Numbered from the stretch's first letter, positions 1 through 11,019 are shown. The stretch: 64,000 bases of DNA from Oncomelania hupensis (GCA_036898135.1 CM072511.1:46637675-46701674); one strand, 5' to 3'. Translations and numbers: made by a program. Notes: generated by a model from the sequence alone, not told the origin.

Positions 1-601
1 CTTAGATTGTAAATAGTTGTCACAAAACTAAAACTTGTGGTCGGCTGCCCCGCCACACAAGCCCCGGTTGCGACGCCACTCTCATACATTTTTGCTTCGT
101 TTGCGCGGTCACTTCCGAAATCTATGGCAACAATGTTTCAACTAAACATGACTACAATGTCAGCGGCATTATTATTACATACCTATGGATTGATTGAAGT
201 ATTTTGTTGCGCGGTGATTTATTTCTCTTTATTATCGAGATACGTAGCTTAACTGCGCTTTACTAATTAGATCTACCATTACAGACCCACGTAGCCTCAA
301 CATTTTTTTGTCAATCAATGTCGCCTTGAAGGGCAACTCACGACCTTGCTCTCATGCTTCCTGCTACGGTATACTACTTTCGTTAATAGCAAATATTAGT
401 CGGTCTCTTTCAACTTTCTATTATGGCGTGCAGAACAGCCATCATGATGATGACTATCAGTCCTGCAACGGCCTATCGCATTCATCAATTGCGTATTTTA
501 TCAATATGACGTTTGTTTATTTGAGCCATCAATTATGGTCATAATTATTGCCATTCTTAGCTGTCTTGTCACGTCACACCTTGTTTTTTGCATGGAGCGT
601 T

Positions 602-603
<2 letters not shown>
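1..603. other. Unassigned AT-rich spacer
   Basis: No gene, RNA or repeat is recognised here. The short open frames (about 70-78 codons) show no recognisable domain and no splice context that I can defend. The stretch ends at a dinucleotide array. Confidence 0.5.

Positions 604-661
<58 letters not shown>
604..661. repeat. (CT)n microsatellite
   Basis: An essentially pure CT dinucleotide run of about 56 bases. It has unique flanks and no visible retroposon tail. Confidence 0.97.
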
Positions 662-664
<3 letters not shown>

Positions 665-831
665 AGAGTTTCCTTGTAAATGACAGTACTAACGGTATTT
701 GGGTTTTATTGCCGCTTGATGTTCTTTATGAACTTCGCATGCTTGTTAAATATACATATCATTAGAGCTCGGGGACATGGTATCGAAAACCCCCAAAAGC
801 ATATTCACCGTTAAAAACAAGTTCCCGAGCC

Positions 832-1057
832 GTTTTTTTTTTTTAAATACAGTACAATACAATGCAATACAATATAATGTAATCTCAATTTGAGCAATTG
901 CAGTGGCAGAATTAGCACATGGAAATATCACTTGACATACACCCAACGAACAATCACAGTTAATAAACCAGGATTCATTTTGAAACACTAAAGTAAAAAA
1001 AAATCTTTTTCTTCCTGTCCTTCGCCACATAGGCCCTACTCGTTGTCGCCAACACAT
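832..1057 (-). mobile_element. Retroposon 3' end with (ATTGT)n-type tail
   Basis: Read on the minus strand, this ends in a TGCCACTGCAATTGCTCAA block, then an ATTGT-rich tail and an A/T homopolymer. The same terminal block recurs on the minus strand at about 32,263 and, more diverged, at about 32,530, so this is a 5'-truncated member of an interspersed family. The block is followed by an AATAAA-like sequence in the 32.3 kb copy. I infer a LINE 3' UTR; the clade cannot be named. The left (upstream) limit is approximate. Confidence 0.6.
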
Positions 1058-1112
1058 TTTATTGCACTATCTTAAAGGCGCCGCTCCCGCCTCAGTTTTG
1101 CAACCGTTGTTG

Positions 1113-1113
1113 T

Positions 1114-1162
<49 letters not shown>

Positions 1163-1206
1163 TTCTTCTTCTTCTTCTTCTTCTTCTTCTTCTTCTTCTT
1201 CTTCTT
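1113..1206. repeat. (TTTC)n then (TTC)n compound microsatellite
   Basis: About 48 bases of TTTC units pass directly into about 45 bases of TTC units. An open frame running through it encodes only poly-Phe/poly-Ser and is not a gene. Confidence 0.95.
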
Positions 1207-1544
1207 TCACTTTCGATAATTTTCTTTTTCGTACATCATATTATAATACTATTTCCTCTTTGCCGACGACTTCGTAAATTGCCCTGGAGGTGGTATAGCT
1301 GCATGAGTCATATGCCAAACACTCAGCAAGAAATGTTATCGTTTTAATTACGGTTCACGCATGTTTTATGAACTAGGATAAAAAGGGCGATCCTTGTGTG
1401 TATTGATAGACTAAAGTATGGCCTATAAGTGTTATTAGAATTATCTGTAATATACGTCACTTATTTACCTACTCCCTCTGCCTGTCGGACCGTTCGGGGC
1501 CGTTCGGGAGACATAAAGGACGCCTTCACGGAAAAATGTTGCCA

Positions 1545-1739
1545 GTGGGGCCGGGTAGCTCAGTTGGTAGAGCGGCTTACTAGTAACCGAAAGGTACCTG
1601 GTTCGAATCCCGGATTGGCCAATGTGTGACCATATTATTTTCCCCTTACCATCAACTGGTTCGCTGGTGTCAGAATAATGTTACCAGTAGTCGGCTATAC
1701 GCTCCGGTGTCGTGTGACTATAATCTACAATTACCCTTT
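1545..1739 (+). mobile_element. 195-bp tRNA-derived SINE (family R1), copy 1
   Basis: The head looks like a tRNA. A box A-like TAGCTCAGTTGGTAGAGCG starts near 1556 and a box B GGTTCGAATCC lies at 1600-1610, so an internal RNA polymerase III promoter is expected. A tRNA-unrelated body follows and ends in GTGTGACTATAATCT. A perfect 12-bp target-site duplication, AAAATGTTGCCA, flanks it at 1533-1544 and 1740-1751. The second copy at 10,825-11,019 has exactly the same length, so 195 bp is the full unit. There is no long poly-A tail. It is not a functional tRNA: the head runs on into the SINE body. The RNA is expected to be mobilised by a partner LINE in trans (family knowledge). Confidence 0.92.
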
Positions 1740-1799
1740 AAAATGTTGCCACTTTCTACGACTCCTGTGTTTTATTCTATCTGTATGACATAGAAAGCA

Positions 1800-2600
1800 C
1801 TCTTGGAACTTTGGAACTTTGTCCTTTTATTGAACAAACAATGCAACAGTCAATATTATTAAATTAGGCTCCTAACCCAGGGGTGGGCCGTATAGCCAGA
1901 CAAGGAATACATGGGGATAGGGATACACAATATATGCATTAAACAGCAAGAACGGCACTATATTAATACAACATAAACATAAAAAAAAGACATTAGCGCC
2001 TAACTGCAAACAATAACAATAACATATTGGCTACTGAATGAAAAGACAGCAAATCAACTATTTTTAACTCGTATATACCTCGTACATATGCACTAAAAGA
2101 AACACACACGCACACACACGCACACACACACACACACACACGCACGACAAGCGCTTAAAGATGCCAGATAGATTAAAAAAACAACAGTCATAATAAAAAT
2201 AAAGTAACTATCACAAGAAAGCAAAAACGGTAAAGCACACACACATGGCCACCAAACAGTATTGACGCACTAGGAAAAAAACAACATTGTGATACTACTC
2301 ATAAAAGCGATAATATGATTCCAATAAAACGACCTAAATTCATTAGTTTGCGTTTCAACTTAGAGTTCATTAGCTTTAATTTGATGACATTCTGGCGATT
2401 CCTAAAATATTGTGGCAAAAGGAAAATTCTGTTGTCTTTAAGAAGGGGATTAGTACAATTAAACAAATAATGGTATTCATCACCTATTTCCTTTAGGTCA
2501 CACAAAGAACACAGCCTTTCTTCTCGAGGAATTTATATTATATCTTTGAGTTTGAATCGGAAGTTTATGGCAACTGAGTCTAAACTTTAACAGATTTATT
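1800..2600 (-). pseudogene. LINE 3' fragment: pol C-terminus with Cys/His knuckle, then 3' UTR
   Basis: On the minus strand, 2505-2299 plus a little upstream reads CSLCDLKEIGDEYHYLFNC. This is the C-x2-C...H-x4-C-type terminal knuckle found at the end of many non-LTR retrotransposon polymerases. The frame then continues for about 50 residues with no endonuclease or RT domain, so the copy is strongly 5'-truncated. The 3' UTR runs to about 1830 and ends in AATAAAAGGACAAAGTTCC with a repeated GTTCCAAA tail. The LINE at 60,088-62,640 has a similar class of C-terminal region, so both may come from related families (inference). Confidence 0.7.
2102..2143. repeat. (CA)n microsatellite
   Basis: CA/CG-interrupted dinucleotide run inside the 3' UTR of the LINE fragment. 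Confidence 0.9.
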
Positions 2601-2689
2601 CTAAAAAATTGTCACAAATTATTTAAATAATCCTCAAAACAAAACATTTCCTTAAACTCGTACTCTTGCTTCGGTAACGGTAATAATTT

Positions 2690-3053
2690 TCTCGTTAATT
2701 TCCGTCGGAGAGATGCGGTAGGAAAACTCCGGTGTGAGGGTAGCTTTTGTGAGCGGTGTTCATCACCTCAATAGCTAGCTTGCTGCCTTACCGCCTCCGA
2801 TTCTCATGAAAACCTGCAGGTACTCTTTCACAGCTGGGTGGAGTGGGGACGTGGCCGTTGTGCGATGTTTCGGTTTTCACCTTTTCGCCACCTGTGTGAG
2901 TAATGAATGTGTGTTTGTTGTATAGTATGTAGGAGTGTCTATGTACCGTGTGAGTGCGTATGTTATTGGCTACAGATGGCCGCGCTTTGAACCTGAATTT
3001 GGAATAAGGTGCGTATGACATCCATTCTTCTTCTTCTTCTTCTTCTTCTTCTT
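2690..3053 (+). mobile_element. R3-family retroposon copy with (TTC)n tail
   Basis: The 3' half (about 2900-3024) matches the copies ending at about 7635 and 23,461. All three contain TGTATGTAG-like text, then GGCTACAGATGGCCGC, CTTTGA, an AATAAGGYGCG motif and a terminal CATCC/CATCA. Here the tail is TTC repeated about nine times, whereas the others have ATT repeats. The 5' half is more diverged and its start is a guess. No protein is encoded. Confidence 0.65.
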
Positions 3054-3103
3054 ATATTTTTTACTTGTCTGGCAGGTTTACGGTCACCATTATGAATATT
3101 AAT

Positions 3104-3105
<2 letters not shown>

Positions 3106-3182
<77 letters not shown>

Positions 3183-3187
3183 ACCGG

Positions 3188-3282
<95 letters not shown>
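3106..3282. repeat. Two (TA)n arrays
   Basis: Two perfect TA arrays (about 76 and 90 bases) are split by a 10-base unique spacer and followed by (TTTA)n. Such AT arrays can extrude cruciforms. Open frames through them are artefacts. Confidence 0.97.
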
Positions 3283-3284
<2 letters not shown>

Positions 3285-3561
3285 TTATTTATTCATTAAT
3301 ATTCATATATATAGATAAACAAATAAGACAGATGGGTGGACAGACACGTAAACATATATACGCACACATATAAACCATTTCCAAGACAGCAGCAGCAGCA
3401 ACAATAACAGCAATCATAACAATGTTTGTTTCTATAGAGAATGACCAAAATCATGAATGGCGTGTCTTCGGTTCGTACGTTTTACTTGGCCAAGGCGAAA
3501 ATGCGACAGAGGCATCATCATGATCATGATAAACAGACACTAAGCGCAGACACACATTGTA

Positions 3562-3570
3562 TATGTGTGA

Positions 3571-3608
<38 letters not shown>

Positions 3609-3646
3609 ATGTATGTATGTATGTATGTATGTATGTATGTATGTGT
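3562..3646. repeat. (GT)n then (TATG)n compound microsatellite
   Basis: A GT run passes into about 13 units of TATG. Confidence 0.96.
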
Positions 3647-4103
3647 GATATAGAGAGAGACAGTCTCTCTACTTGAACTATGATGATAAGATCGATAATT
3701 TGCTCAGGCGGCGGACCTTAACGATGGTGATCTCTCCTCATTATCCAATTACCGGATTACTCGGTCCTTTAGCCGTTTTGTCACGGGAGTGTGCCATCTC
3801 AACCATCTCCAGTCTAAATATCAGAGCAACGTCAGCACGATTTTTGTAAGGGAATCCACAGGGTCTTAGCTACTCAGTATAGCAGTAACAACTACTCATT
3901 AGCACTCCTGCCATTAATGAATCTCTAACACCGAGTATCTGGATCTAAGATTCAAGGGAGAGCTCTACAGTAATGTCAGTCTTGATTTACTCAGGAAGCC
4001 TCGAATAGATACATCCAAATACTCCAAGTGGCGAGACGGCCTTTGTTTTCATTTTCCGGTAGAGAGACGTGAACAACAACACTTTCTTTTTTAAAACTCA
4101 AAT
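3647..4103. other. Unassigned spacer
   Basis: Non-repetitive by eye, with mixed composition. No coding or RNA signal was recognised. Confidence 0.4.
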
Positions 4104-4478
4104 TTGTTATACATTGCTAAGATGTCTCAATGGGAATGTTGTGACGAGGCGGACAATTGCACCCCTGAGGCCCGGCTGCAACCATTCGACCACCCCGCAC
4201 AGCCAGCGACGATCGCTTCAAACCAGCCATCATTCCTCTTGACCAGCCCTCACTACCTAGCAGGCTCGCACAGTCTCTTAAGCCCCGCCCCCAGGATCGC
4301 CTTAAAGTCTGCTACTGACCAAGGCTTAGTGTCAGATGCTAACTTCCCTGCCTCGAAGTCACAACCTGTTCGAATCCACGCCGCCATCACCGAGCGACCT
4401 CTGAGTTTCGTCAGTATCCTTGTGCTTCCACCCGTCTTAAACCAAGGTAAGAGAGGGAATTTACTCGTTGTCATATAG
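4104..4478 (+). other. 124-codon open frame in a GC-richer block, with a splice-donor-like site
   Basis: An ATG-initiated frame of 124 codons, rich in Pro, Ala and Ser, with no recognisable domain. At 4441-4453 the text ACCAAGGTAAGAG matches a eukaryotic 5' splice site well, so the frame could be an exon ending near codon 115. Alternatively it could lie in the long terminal repeat of an unrecognised retroelement. The composition is clearly richer in C than the surroundings. A minus-strand frame is also open (4474-4253), which weakens the coding case. No function is proposed. Confidence 0.25.
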
Positions 4479-5740
4479 CAACCCCATCACCTGTCGTTCG
4501 CCGTCATGTTCATGCGTCCTGTCGGTATGTATGTCCATGTTTATAATTTTGCTTTGATGTATTGCTATGACTTGTGTTTTCTCCCTTGCACATACTTTCT
4601 ACCTTGTACATAATTCATGACGTGTTTGAATTTATGCTTGTATACTCCGTTGCCCCATGTATAAATATCCCATGCCATGCTACCCCCTCCCTATAGATTA
4701 GAATCCCAAGTACGGCCCAGACCTACAACCCATTTGTCCTGTACCCCTATTATTGCTTTCCCCCATGCCTCCCGATGTATAAATATTTGCCCTGTTGCCA
4801 TCCCCATCCTAAATGCGCCGAATGTACTTTTACTAGTGGCTGCCAGTAACCTCCACTTTGGCCCAGTAAATCTAGTAGCATTGTTTGACTGTTGGTATGT
4901 GCACTGATTCAACTCTTGACCGGTCACACCAATTTGAATTCTGAGAAGGGTGACTGTACAACAGGCCCGGAATTCGCATTATCCCTATCCCCAGCTGATA
5001 CAGCGTCTGTACACGTTGCAGACGGGTTCCTGTGCCGGACGCATCGCCCCGGACTGGTATCATCTCCCAATCGCTGACCCGCTGCAGGCCCCCAACAACC
5101 CGGGAGGTCAATGAGACGCGTGATTTGGGACTTCGCAATTTCTGAACCGGCTAGCCACGTAAGCCAAGTTCAACGCCTGTACCACAACACAACAACACCA
5201 CTAGCACTCGTGATCCGTGAGTCATCCCCGCGTGACCACTGACCTGCATCTTTCCAACCACGCTTGCACCATCACTGGCAAGCCATCCAGAGGATCCTGG
5301 ACAAATCGCCGCACTGCAGTCCACAGCTAAGTGCCTAAGCCTGAGAGACCCCCCTCTCGCCAGATTATCACAGAAACTCTGGCCCCCATACAGATACTCT
5401 CTCACCCTGTGATGTGATCAGTCTACGATAGCTCTAGTACCCATAAGATTGACTTTCCCGAATATCACCGGACTACTCAGTACTAGAGACGCCACGCCAA
5501 GGAATCACTATAGAACAATTTGACCCAGACTCTCCCTTTTCAATTATTAAAAGTAGATAGTTTCAGAAATCGCAATTTCCTTGACTGGCCTTTGACTGTG
5601 AATTTCTTAACTAGTACATTTACTTTTCCTTCTCGTCTTTACTCTATTTATCACTTATTAATTTGGCCTTGCTTTAATCTCTGGAATGTCATCGCACGTT
5701 AGTCTATCAAAGGAGACAACACAGCGCTAGAGATTAAGAG
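4479..5740. other. GC-richer unassigned block with two TATA-like motifs
   Basis: A compositional island continuing from the 124-codon frame. Two similar motifs, TGTATAAATATCCC near 4658 and TGTATAAATATTTGCC near 4775, look like TATA elements. The text is pyrimidine/C-rich on the plus strand up to about 5480. I could not find paired TG...CA ends with a 5-bp duplication, so an LTR assignment remains unproven. Confidence 0.35.
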
Positions 5741-5985
5741 CTTACCCCCTTCCCCCAAATCCCTTTCTTCGTGACAAATGTGGACAGATTGTGGTGGTCG
5801 CAGGGACTCGTGCCGTCATAATATTTATTTGACAAAGATCTCACGTTGCCGGCGCACATAATAACACATTGCATTGTGCTTAGATTGCATCCGCGGAGTG
5901 AAAAGTTTATGCTTAAAGCACAGTGAACTCCTTTCCGTAACATAACATAAAATCATATATGGCAGCACAAAGTGATTCGGCGTCC

Positions 5986-6556
5986 AGTCCCCCGTTGGAG
6001 TGCCGGGGGTTTCAGTATAAATAGTATCCCCACTTTCTGGAAATTTAGTGCTTTAAATTCCCACTGTAGCTGTCTTTCTCATTTGCTCTTTCTCATTCCT
6101 GCTCTGTTCTATCAATCTGCTATCTATCGTCCTCTTCGCTAGACCAGTCTCCTACCTTTTTTCTTGAAAACTCTTCCGGGACAAGACTCATTTGTGTATG
6201 AGGTCTGTTGGATCAGCTTGGGAATATTGGGCGCTTTCTGCCAGGTGGTCACTAGGGCTTCCTATGATGTTATTATTTAGCAATCTAGGCACTTTATATG
6301 TATGTGTTTTGTTGATAATTTATAATGATGTTTGTATTCTATTTTGTTTTTGTAAACAGGGGTTTGATAAGTTGGGGTGAAGTCTCAGCCGTCCCCTGCG
6401 TGGGATGTCTTTATTGTAAAGTGACTGGCTGGTGAAGACCTTTCGGTTTTCCCACTAGGATTGTTTCGGCAGATCTTTTATGCGGATTGGGGGTTGTCCG
6501 GTCCTGATTTGGCTCGGAAGAGTCCGCTGGACCTAAAGCAACAATAATGTAATGTA
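5986..6556 (+). mobile_element. R2-family retroposon, complete copy (subfamily A)
   Basis: About 571 bp, starting CCCCCGTTGGAGTGCCGGGG and ending CAGAGTCCGCTGGACC-like text (GAGTCCGCTGGACCTAAAG), then a short AATGTAATG tail. It is flanked by the direct repeat ATTCGGCGTCC at 5975-5985 and 6557-6567, part of a 14-bp GTRATTCGGCGTCC match. Related copies are at about 12.26, 14.77, 17.87, 46.69 and 52.48 kb. There is no box A or box B and no reverse transcriptase. A conserved 62-codon frame (6192-6380, repeated in the minus copy at 18,235-18,047) has no known domain and is probably fortuitous. It may be a LINE 3' UTR-derived or otherwise non-autonomous element. Confidence 0.88.
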
Positions 6557-6844
6557 ATTCGGCGTCCTGTATTTCTTTCTTTATTTAATGTATTGCCTAT
6601 TCCCATCTGTGCTAGACAACATATTAAATTATAAACAGATTGACGTCAAATTAAAATAAATTAATTAAAATGAACAAACATTAATATAACAATATAATTA
6701 TCATTATAAAAGTATACAGTTGTTGCTTATTTATGATATATGATGAGGAAGAAAGGAAGATGGCAACCACAAATGCTTGTTCCAATCATCACAAAAAAAT
6801 TCTTAAAATATATAATCATTGAAAAAAATAACTACAAACTAATC

Positions 6845-6846
<2 letters not shown>

Positions 6847-6899
<53 letters not shown>

Positions 6900-7090
6900 T
6901 TCGTCATTTGTAAGGCGCCTTAGCCTAAGGATCAAGGCGCGCAAGGGGTTGGGGGAATGGGAAGACAAGACAGACAAAACTAGACAAAAGATACATAATA
7001 TACATATATGTACACAATACAGTTAAACTATGAAAAACACAAGCACGCACACCTGCTTACACTATCTTGTAAATGATTAGTTGAAATATT
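6847..7090 (-). mobile_element. Minus-strand retroposon with (ATT)n tail
   Basis: The (AAT)n run at 6847-6898 is the complement of an (ATT)n tail. Immediately beyond it, the minus strand reads AAGGCGCCTTACAAATGACGAAC, whose AAGGCGC element resembles the end of the R3 copies. This suggests a 5'-truncated relative in the opposite orientation. The outer limit is uncertain. Confidence 0.5.
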
Positions 7091-7204
7091 CCCTAAAAAG
7101 GTGTTTTCATTTGTGTATAATATGTATTTAATTGTAAATATAAACATTTTACAACTCCGCGTATCGTTTTAAATAATCAATATATTTATTTTCAATGAGA
7201 TTAA

Positions 7205-7633
7205 TACAGGCAGTGTGGCCTGCAGCGCAGGTTCAGAGTGCTGATCTCCAAGTAGGCCTACAATGGATACAGTGTCTCAAGGCGGTGAGTTCATTCCGAG
7301 TTTGAGGTTTAACAGGTCTCTGGTGGATATCTCCGAGTACTCACATTTTTTCTCCCCACACCCCCCAGCCACTTTTCTGCCCCTCCCTTAATTATGGCAT
7401 TGGTTGCAGTCCCTCTACATTTCAACAATATAAAACTAATTACAACGTAATTTTTCCTTTCCCTCATCTAATAGCGGTCTTTCTGCCTTTACACAACATG
7501 TTTGAGCAATGTATGTGTGTGTTGTTGTGTATGTAGCTTGCACATTGTAAAACGTTTGTGTGACATGTGTTTGTTGGCTACAGATCGCCGCACTTTGAGA
7601 CTGATTTGTGAGAAAAGCGCATGTGCAACATCC

Positions 7634-7705
<72 letters not shown>

Positions 7706-7706
7706 T
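7205..7706 (+). mobile_element. R3-family tRNA-headed retroposon with (ATT)n tail
   Basis: The head contains a degenerate box B-like GAGTTCATTCCGAG (about 7288). A central motif TCTCCGAGTACTC follows, resembling the CTCCGGGTACTCCGG core seen in several metazoan SINE superfamilies. The 3' part (7500-7635) aligns with copies ending at 3024 and 23,461, and a tail of about 23 ATT units follows. Long open frames over the tail (poly-Ile, poly-Asn) are artefacts. The 5' boundary is approximate and no TSD was confirmed. Confidence 0.65.
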
Positions 7707-8884
7707 CGCCTGGTCTCAACATAGCTCCAGCCTGGCGCTTTCATGAATACAGGACTCTAAAGTAGTATAAAACATTACAAGAAATACTAAGTTCACACAA
7801 AGGGGTGTTCATAACAATAACTTGACAACATAGTTAAGAATTGAAAGGTCTTCCTAGGTATTTGTCGGAATGCAAATATCAATCTCCATGCTATTTCTGC
7901 AATCGCCGGTAAAAAGTTCATATAATCTCTAGGTGAATTTCTGAACGACGTCCTCTTGAGCAACATCCTATGATTAGTTTTTATGCACGCAATGTCCTTT
8001 CACTGTTACACTATTATCGTTGACATTGTTTTTCTTTGTCATCATGGACCGTCCTATATTTCCCAGAATGTGCCTTAAAACTTTTAAATTTGACATTTCT
8101 ACTTCTGTCATTTGTGCATCTGATAGATTAGATAGGATTGAAAAGGAATATGAACATAAAAACAAGAAAATACTGAGGTGTCATGTTTGTCCGTGTAAAC
8201 GAAGGAACGAAACAACGCCCGACATCTGCATTCCGGCTCTCCGTACTTGCATTCTCCAAGTTCTCATCCAGTAAATGCTTGATTTTAGTGCAGTTTTGGA
8301 AGAGGGTCCGCCGATCTCAGCAGAAGTTTTATCGCACAATTAATGATATACGTACTGATTACCATTACGTTGTATACAAAACGTCCTGATTCAGTAGACT
8401 CTGCTGAGAGAAGAAGAAGAAGAAGAAGAAAACGATGGTTGCAGTAAATGACCCATTTATCGAGTACTAAGGTGTAGGATGGCATTCATGTGGTGTCCTT
8501 AGCCTTAGGCCGTCAGCAATTAGTCATGCGCCTTCACGGTTATGACCATTATTTGTATCGTGACCTTCCAGTATTAATAATAGTGTATTGATCGGAAATA
8601 GCCTGCTTCATGAATATAAAAGTGTAGACAGAAAAAAGTCAGAAAGTTTCTTAATAATAATCATATTGGTAATATTGCATACTCCGCTTATTTATACCAT
8701 TGTATTGTGTAGCTGTCACGTGGGGTTTATGGGCTCTGCACAATGGAATTATGGACCCTCACGTTTATTCGGTGGGAACTGCTAGTAAGTCACCCTATGA
8801 ATTACTTTAATAAATTTATTTGTTTAGCTCGTTCTGTGTTAAGGTTGGGGTACAGAAATAGATAGAAAAATGGTAAAAGATTAC
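7707..8884. other. Unassigned AT-rich spacer
   Basis: Short open frames occur (for example 8020-8274), but none shows a domain. A short (GAA)n run lies at about 8411-8430. Nothing else was recognised. Confidence 0.4.
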
Positions 8885-10214
8885 TGTCACACTAGCTTTC
8901 ACACGGCTATGAATCATATGTAGTCCAGCCACTTGATAACAGTTAAAATCACACATTTATTTCTTCTACTCTATACAAGATTCTCTAAGTACTAATCTAA
9001 CTTAAAAAGTCTCTGTCAATGCTAATAGTTCGATCGCTGATAGTCTAGGCAGCTGTTATATCTTCCTCGGGCACTTGCTATTATATTTCCTGTAGATTTG
9101 GACTACTGTGGTCCGTTTTACAGGTTCTGAAGAGTTGGACTACTGTGGTCCTGTTATGATCAGTTTAAGTGCACCTTCGTGTTATGCACTTAACTCATGT
9201 GTGGGGTGTTCGAAGTCCTTCTGTGAGGTAGCTTCTGGTCCACCTGTGTAGTTGTGTAGTTGGGTTCCCCTGCCACGCTGTGGGGTCTGACAGGGTGTTT
9301 TTCAAGGTAGCTCTTTCAGACTTGTGCGGTAGAGTTTCCTCAACCAACTGGTCGTTTCTGTGGAGTGGGGCACACAGGATAGCTCGCCTGCTCGTCTGTA
9401 ATATAAGAGACGAAATTCTGCACAACCCTGAATAATCGGTTTGTGCAGAGCGTCTCACTGAAAGCCAAAGTAGCCCTCAGTGATAGCTCCACATCTCTAT
9501 ACATAAGCGACGAACATTCTGCTACTTCCGGGGTCCACTGGAATCTCACTCTAAATTCCTATACATACATAAATATCAATCGTGTCTAACATTACACATA
9601 CAGAATTAATAATAATATAAACATTCAGTGGTACAGCCACTGGTCTGCAAACATACATATAAGTTAAACAACAGTGGTTCCGTACGGGATACAACATGGC
9701 GGCGCAACCGGTCGTGTTTCGCCTCGTGGTCGGCTCTTTCACGTGGTACGGCAAATTCGGATTAACACTTCACATTTATGCATAGCAAATTCTTCAAACA
9801 TAATTTCAACAATAATACAAATATATCACGATGAAACAGAAGGGTGTTCATTTACCTGTTTGACAAGTTCAGGCCCGTGATGACTTGAGAGAATTCTAAG
9901 ATTTCAAAGTCCTGCTTCCTGGTCTATGAGTGTAGAGATTTCTCTAGCTGTGGAGATGTTGACTCTACCTCGTCTCACACACGACTGATTCAAACTGTGC
10001 TAAGATCAGACACAGGCAGAACTGCTCTACCCACTGAGCCTGCTCTGATTGGTTAAAACGGTCCGATTCAAAGCTCAAGTGCTGAGTCACGGCGCCGCGT
10101 GGGTCGGGCTCGCGGTGTGTGGTCTGCTGTGTAATTTACTGACTCTCTAAGGGTACAATGACTACACATGCTAAATAGTCACTGGGCAGAGTTAAAACTA
10201 GCCAGTTCGTGACA
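8885..10214 (-). mobile_element. Candidate LTR (TGTCAC...GTGACA), reverse orientation
   Basis: The outer ends form a short inverted repeat: the plus strand opens TGTCAC at 8885 and closes GTGACA at 10,214. Read on the minus strand, the unit starts TGTCACGAACTGG and carries an AATAAA polyadenylation signal about 80-90 bases before its end, as an LTR does. Splice-donor-like CAGGTAAATG and acceptor-like text occur inside. The flanking pentamers (ATTAC and GTAGC) do not match, so no TSD supports it, and no gag or pol is nearby. A 17-bp direct repeat, TTGGACTACTGTGGTCC, occurs near 9098 and 9135. It could equally be part of another element. Confidence 0.4.
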
Positions 10215-10815
10215 GTAGCTGAAGCGACTCCAGGGCACAGGGACACTTTTTATTGTAGAGATATTCCATCGTTGAGTTTCTCTTCGTTTTATAGGTGATA
10301 TATTTGTACTTTGTTGGTCATAGAGCACAAAAGCCAAGGGTACCCCAGAACTCACCTGTTGTTATTAAAATGGGTATCTGAATTTCGTCTCGACTGTGCC
10401 TCTGTCTGTTTGAGACAAAGTAAAACCCAACGTTATGAATTATTGCTGAAGCGCTTTCCCAGGTCATTGATATGGTTTTTTCCAGATCTTGTTTGTATAC
10501 AGAGCTATGTACTTACCTTTCTTTCCTTATTCTCATGTATCAGTCTTGTAAGGTTGTAATTTGGCACAATACACCGAAGAGCAAATGTCATGAAAATGAA
10601 TAATACATTTACATGTGGCGCATTGCCCACAGACCTTGAGAGTGCCACCTCCAGAACAGTAGACACATTTACTGAAAATGCATATCCTTTGTTTGCAGAA
10701 CGGGAAAATAATTTTCAGTTAAGGAACTCTGAACTCAGTGTCATAATTATTGTCGTGCGATAAATCCTTCCTTGTTCCTGTTTAACGTGGCGGGTCAAGA
10801 ACCGTATGCTAAGCT
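10215..10815. other. Unassigned spacer
   Basis: No repeat or coding signal recognised. Confidence 0.4.
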
Positions 10816-10824
10816 ATGGGAATC

Positions 10825-11019
10825 AGAGGGTCCGGGTAGCTCAGTTGGTAAGAGCGTCTTGCTAGTAACTGAAAGGTCGCTGGTTCGAATCCCGGATTGG
10901 TCAACGTGTGATCATATTATTTTCCCCTTTACCAACAACTGGCCCGCTGGTGTCAGTATAAATCGGTCCAGTAGTCACCTATATGCGAAAGTGTCGTGTG
11001 ACTATAATCTCCAAACATC
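10825..11019 (+). mobile_element. 195-bp tRNA-derived SINE (family R1), copy 2
   Basis: This copy matches the one at 1545-1739 along its whole length. It has a box A-like TAGCTCAGTTGGTAAGAGCG and a box B GGTTCGAATCC at 10,882-10,892, and the body ends at GTGTGACTATAATCTCC. The direct repeat ATGGGAATC at 10,816-10,824 and 11,020-11,028 is the TSD. The unit length is again exactly 195 bp. A one-base insertion (GGTAAGAG versus GGTAGAG) and scattered changes separate the copies. Confidence 0.92.

Noticed and set aside
1556..1622. Functional tRNA gene
   Set aside because: Box A and B are present, but the unit extends to 195 bp with a TSD outside it and a second identical-length copy exists. It is a SINE. 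The same reasoning applies to 10,840, 31,772, 58,110 and 29,650.
6192..6380. Conserved 62-codon frame in R2 as a real protein
   Set aside because: It is open in two subfamily A copies only, is broken in the others, and has no family. The similarity reflects shared DNA, not evident selection on protein.
7489..7765. Poly-Ile/poly-Asn proteins over the trinucleotide array
   Set aside because: Pure products of the (ATT)n repeat. The same applies to frames at 18,606-18,966, 23,582-24,074, 46,303-46,860 and 59,176-59,683.
8885..10214. Confirmed LTR with TSD
   Set aside because: The terminal hexamers fit but the flanking pentamers differ, so it is reported only as a candidate.
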